NCBI GenBank assembly: GCA_905221605.1
Contig: CAJNDS010002341.1
Coordinates: 104,083-168,082 of the forward strand
Direction: 5' to 3'
Source: Symbiodinium natans
Taxonomy: Eukaryota; Sar; Dinophyceae; Suessiales; Symbiodiniaceae
Length of the DNA stretch: 64,000 nt
The position numbers were made by a program, and so were the translations under genes. The notes beneath the pieces are model-generated. The model saw nothing but the letters and a program-made list of their open reading frames with translations, had not been told where the DNA came from and made no database searches. Positions 58,801 to 61,800 of this stretch are shown here, piece after piece. Numbering within the stretch: position 1 is the first letter of the stretch; each line of letters begins with the position of its first letter.

Positions 58801-61800
58801 CCTCGCACAAATCTCACCACAGCCACCATTCAGCACACTCCAGCATATTTCAGCTATAGCAAGGCGTCGCCTAGGTCAACTGGGAGTAGCCTCGGGATAC
58901 CTCCTTTCAACCCGTGCCTGGAACATCCGCTGAAAGAAGTCTCACTGTCACATCCACTCAGCAGGCGGCAGGTCCTGACAAGCACAGTGACGAACTTGAA
59001 CCCAAGAACTCCACAGCGCCAAGTTGAGCTTGCGTTGAGCTTCTTGGCTTCCGCTGTGAAGCCAGGTGCCTCGAGGCACTGCCCGTGAAGCCTGGTGCAC
59101 ACGTCCAGTCTCCGTCTGCAACCTGCGAAGCTGGAAGACTGTCAAGAGTCTATAGGCTTCCGTGATCATGACGATCCGACGTGCAACTGTATGCAACTGA
59201 TGTGAAGATACATCGCAGCGCGCCGTCCACATGTCCTCCGACTCGTTGGTGGCGTTCTCATCTGAGTACCTCGAATCCATCTGCCCATGCTCCCCAATCC
59301 CATCTCGCGCGAAAGCATTCTTCAGCCCATCACCAATCATCGAAAGAGCCATGGACCTTGGCTGCAGCGTAATAAAGCAATGTTTATTTGCACAGACAAT
59401 TCAAGTGACATGCTGGCGATAAAACTGCACTCGATCACTCCAGATCTTGCAAACTAACTTGGGGATACGAGCAGTGCTAGGGCCACTTCACTACTCACTA
59501 TTGGATGACGTTGGTTGCAGTGTGGCTTGCACTGTGACAGGCGCCTCTGATTTCAATTTTTTCCTGCCCTCCAAGAGGAAGTCCTGCTGACCAGTGAAGC
59601 TTGGCATACCGGAAAGGACCAAGGGCCGCACGTAGCCGGGTGGAGGTGCCACATTGGGACAGCCCAGCTCACAGTCAGGCGGAATCCAGACCTCAGAAGC
59701 GTGTGACAGAGTTGACATGTATGGGTTCTCGTGGAGCTCCTTTGGCTGAAAACTCTCCATCTAGAGCCTCGTACGGGCGTGGTGCGGTAGAAGCAGCTTG
59801 AACCCGCTTCCCAAGTAGCCATCATGAGCCCGGAAGCATGTCATGTTGTGTCACAACAGTCTCCATCAACATCGTTTCAAGATGCAGCGGAGGCCTGAAT
59901 AGCCCAAACAAGCAACCGTTACCACCGTTCTCACATTCGAACACCTCTCGCATTCCGACAATTCTCAAGGGTGCGATGTCTCACCTTTCACCTTCCCACA
60001 AGCGAAACTGGTCCTTGATCTGGCAGGTGTCCCTGGTGTGCGACACCACTGTGGACCCAGCCGGAGGGGTTGTGATGTTCGTGTTCGTTGAAGGGCACTG
60101 CACCCAGCCGCTCTTCGCCTGCCCGCACAGATGCTGAAGACGTGATTCTGCAGGATTCAAAGCAAGAAGACAACTCGTTGCTTGCATCTCGACCACGAAC
60201 GTGCCTCTAAATCAAACCCCGTCGCGACCGCTTTCATATCTACTACAGCAGGTCCAAAACAAGTTTCGACCACACCTTGTAGGGAGGCTTGCAGATCACC
60301 TGGCAGTCGTTACTAGTTGCAACCCTGGTCATTCAACCGCTCGAGATGTTATGGTCATGCACCCTGGTGGCCATTGCCTCGCAACTTTCGCCTGGCTGGA
60401 GGGACGCGATGACCAGGCGACCCTTCGAAGGCCGAGGATAGGTTACCGATGCTGGGTCATGATCTCTGAGCGGCCGTATCCGAGCCCTGAATAACAGCCG
60501 CCTTCGTTCGTTTAAAGGAGTTCACTGAAAAACGCACTTTTGCAGGATTTCGACTAGTTCCCAGATTTATGTCCAGGCCCTTTCCACAAAGGGTCCAAAG
60601 ACTTGTTGGCATGAACAACCAAGGATCAATCCTTCCGCAAAATGTCCGGGCCCGGTGTGCTGTGTGCAAGACATAACTCTCAGAATCTCGCTCACAAATG
60701 CATCACAATGCTGTTGCAAATAGCAAAGTTGATTCTTGCAGGGTGCGCATTCTCTGACAGCGGTAGCATGCTACAGTATTGGCTGCTTCTTGCTCTTTCT
60801 TGTTCCGTCCGCACTGCCTCACGCGTCTTCTGTTCCCTTCTTCACTCCTTCATCCCATCTCGATCCCTTCTACTCCTTTCTCAACCTACCTTGGACTTCC
60901 CCATCCTCGGCAGAAGCAGGGATCGGATCGGATCAACCAACTTACTCCCGAGGCCGTCACAAGTCACAAACAGCACTATAACTCAGTACTCTCCCACTCA
61001 TCTGTCCATCCTCCTGAACTTGCGCATTGCAGGACGTAGCACGGAACATGCACGTGTCCTGCAGGGGAAGCCAGGAACTTGCATCTAAACTACCCGCGTA
61101 CACTTCATTGCACAATAGTGCACTTCACTTCATCCTCGATGACGAGTGGCGCACAGGGCTCGGCTACCTGGTGAGCACTGTAAGTTGGGATGGGAGAAAT
61201 TTGCCCTGGAGAACTAAGCCCTTTTTGGGAACGCTGATTATTTGCCAAGGCACCACGCAGCCCTCCAGGAAGCCTCGCACAGCACACTCCGGCTGGCGCA
61301 TCCCATACTGGTTGAAGCGTTCCTGAGGTGCAAGAGGCTGAAACGACGACACGGATCCCAATTAAGCCAATTAAGGCAACGATTGCAGTGATCAGAGGGG
61401 TCCAGATCTTGCCCTCCAAAAAGAAGGTTTCCATGCTCCTTCCCGCCTGCTTCAGCTCCGGCTCCTCCCGGAGCTCTGCGACGCATCGCTTCTCGGCGTG
61501 TCCTGCACAATCCAGAAGTGACCCTGCAACTGGACAGCAGATACTGCGCTTTTGCAAGAGATGAGATTTCAAAACCCACAAAGACTGATGAGGCGGATGA
61601 GTCGGACGCTCCTGTGTAGCCTGGAGAACAGCTCCACAAGCCTGCAGCCTTGAATAGACAGGACATGGTATGCATGGGGCGCTGCATCGACAGGATGTCG
61701 ATGCAGAATTTGCGGCTGAGGCCCTCTTCCCTGCATTCAAGGAGCGGCATCGATCGGCATGTAGTTTGGTGGTACTGGAACGGGATCCACGCACTCCTGC

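Noticed and set aside
61350-61430. Hydrophobic run [15 protein letters not shown] on the minus strand
   Set aside because: It sits between the 61441 exon and the acceptor GTTTCAG at about 61339, so it is probably intron sequence translated by chance rather than a membrane segment.
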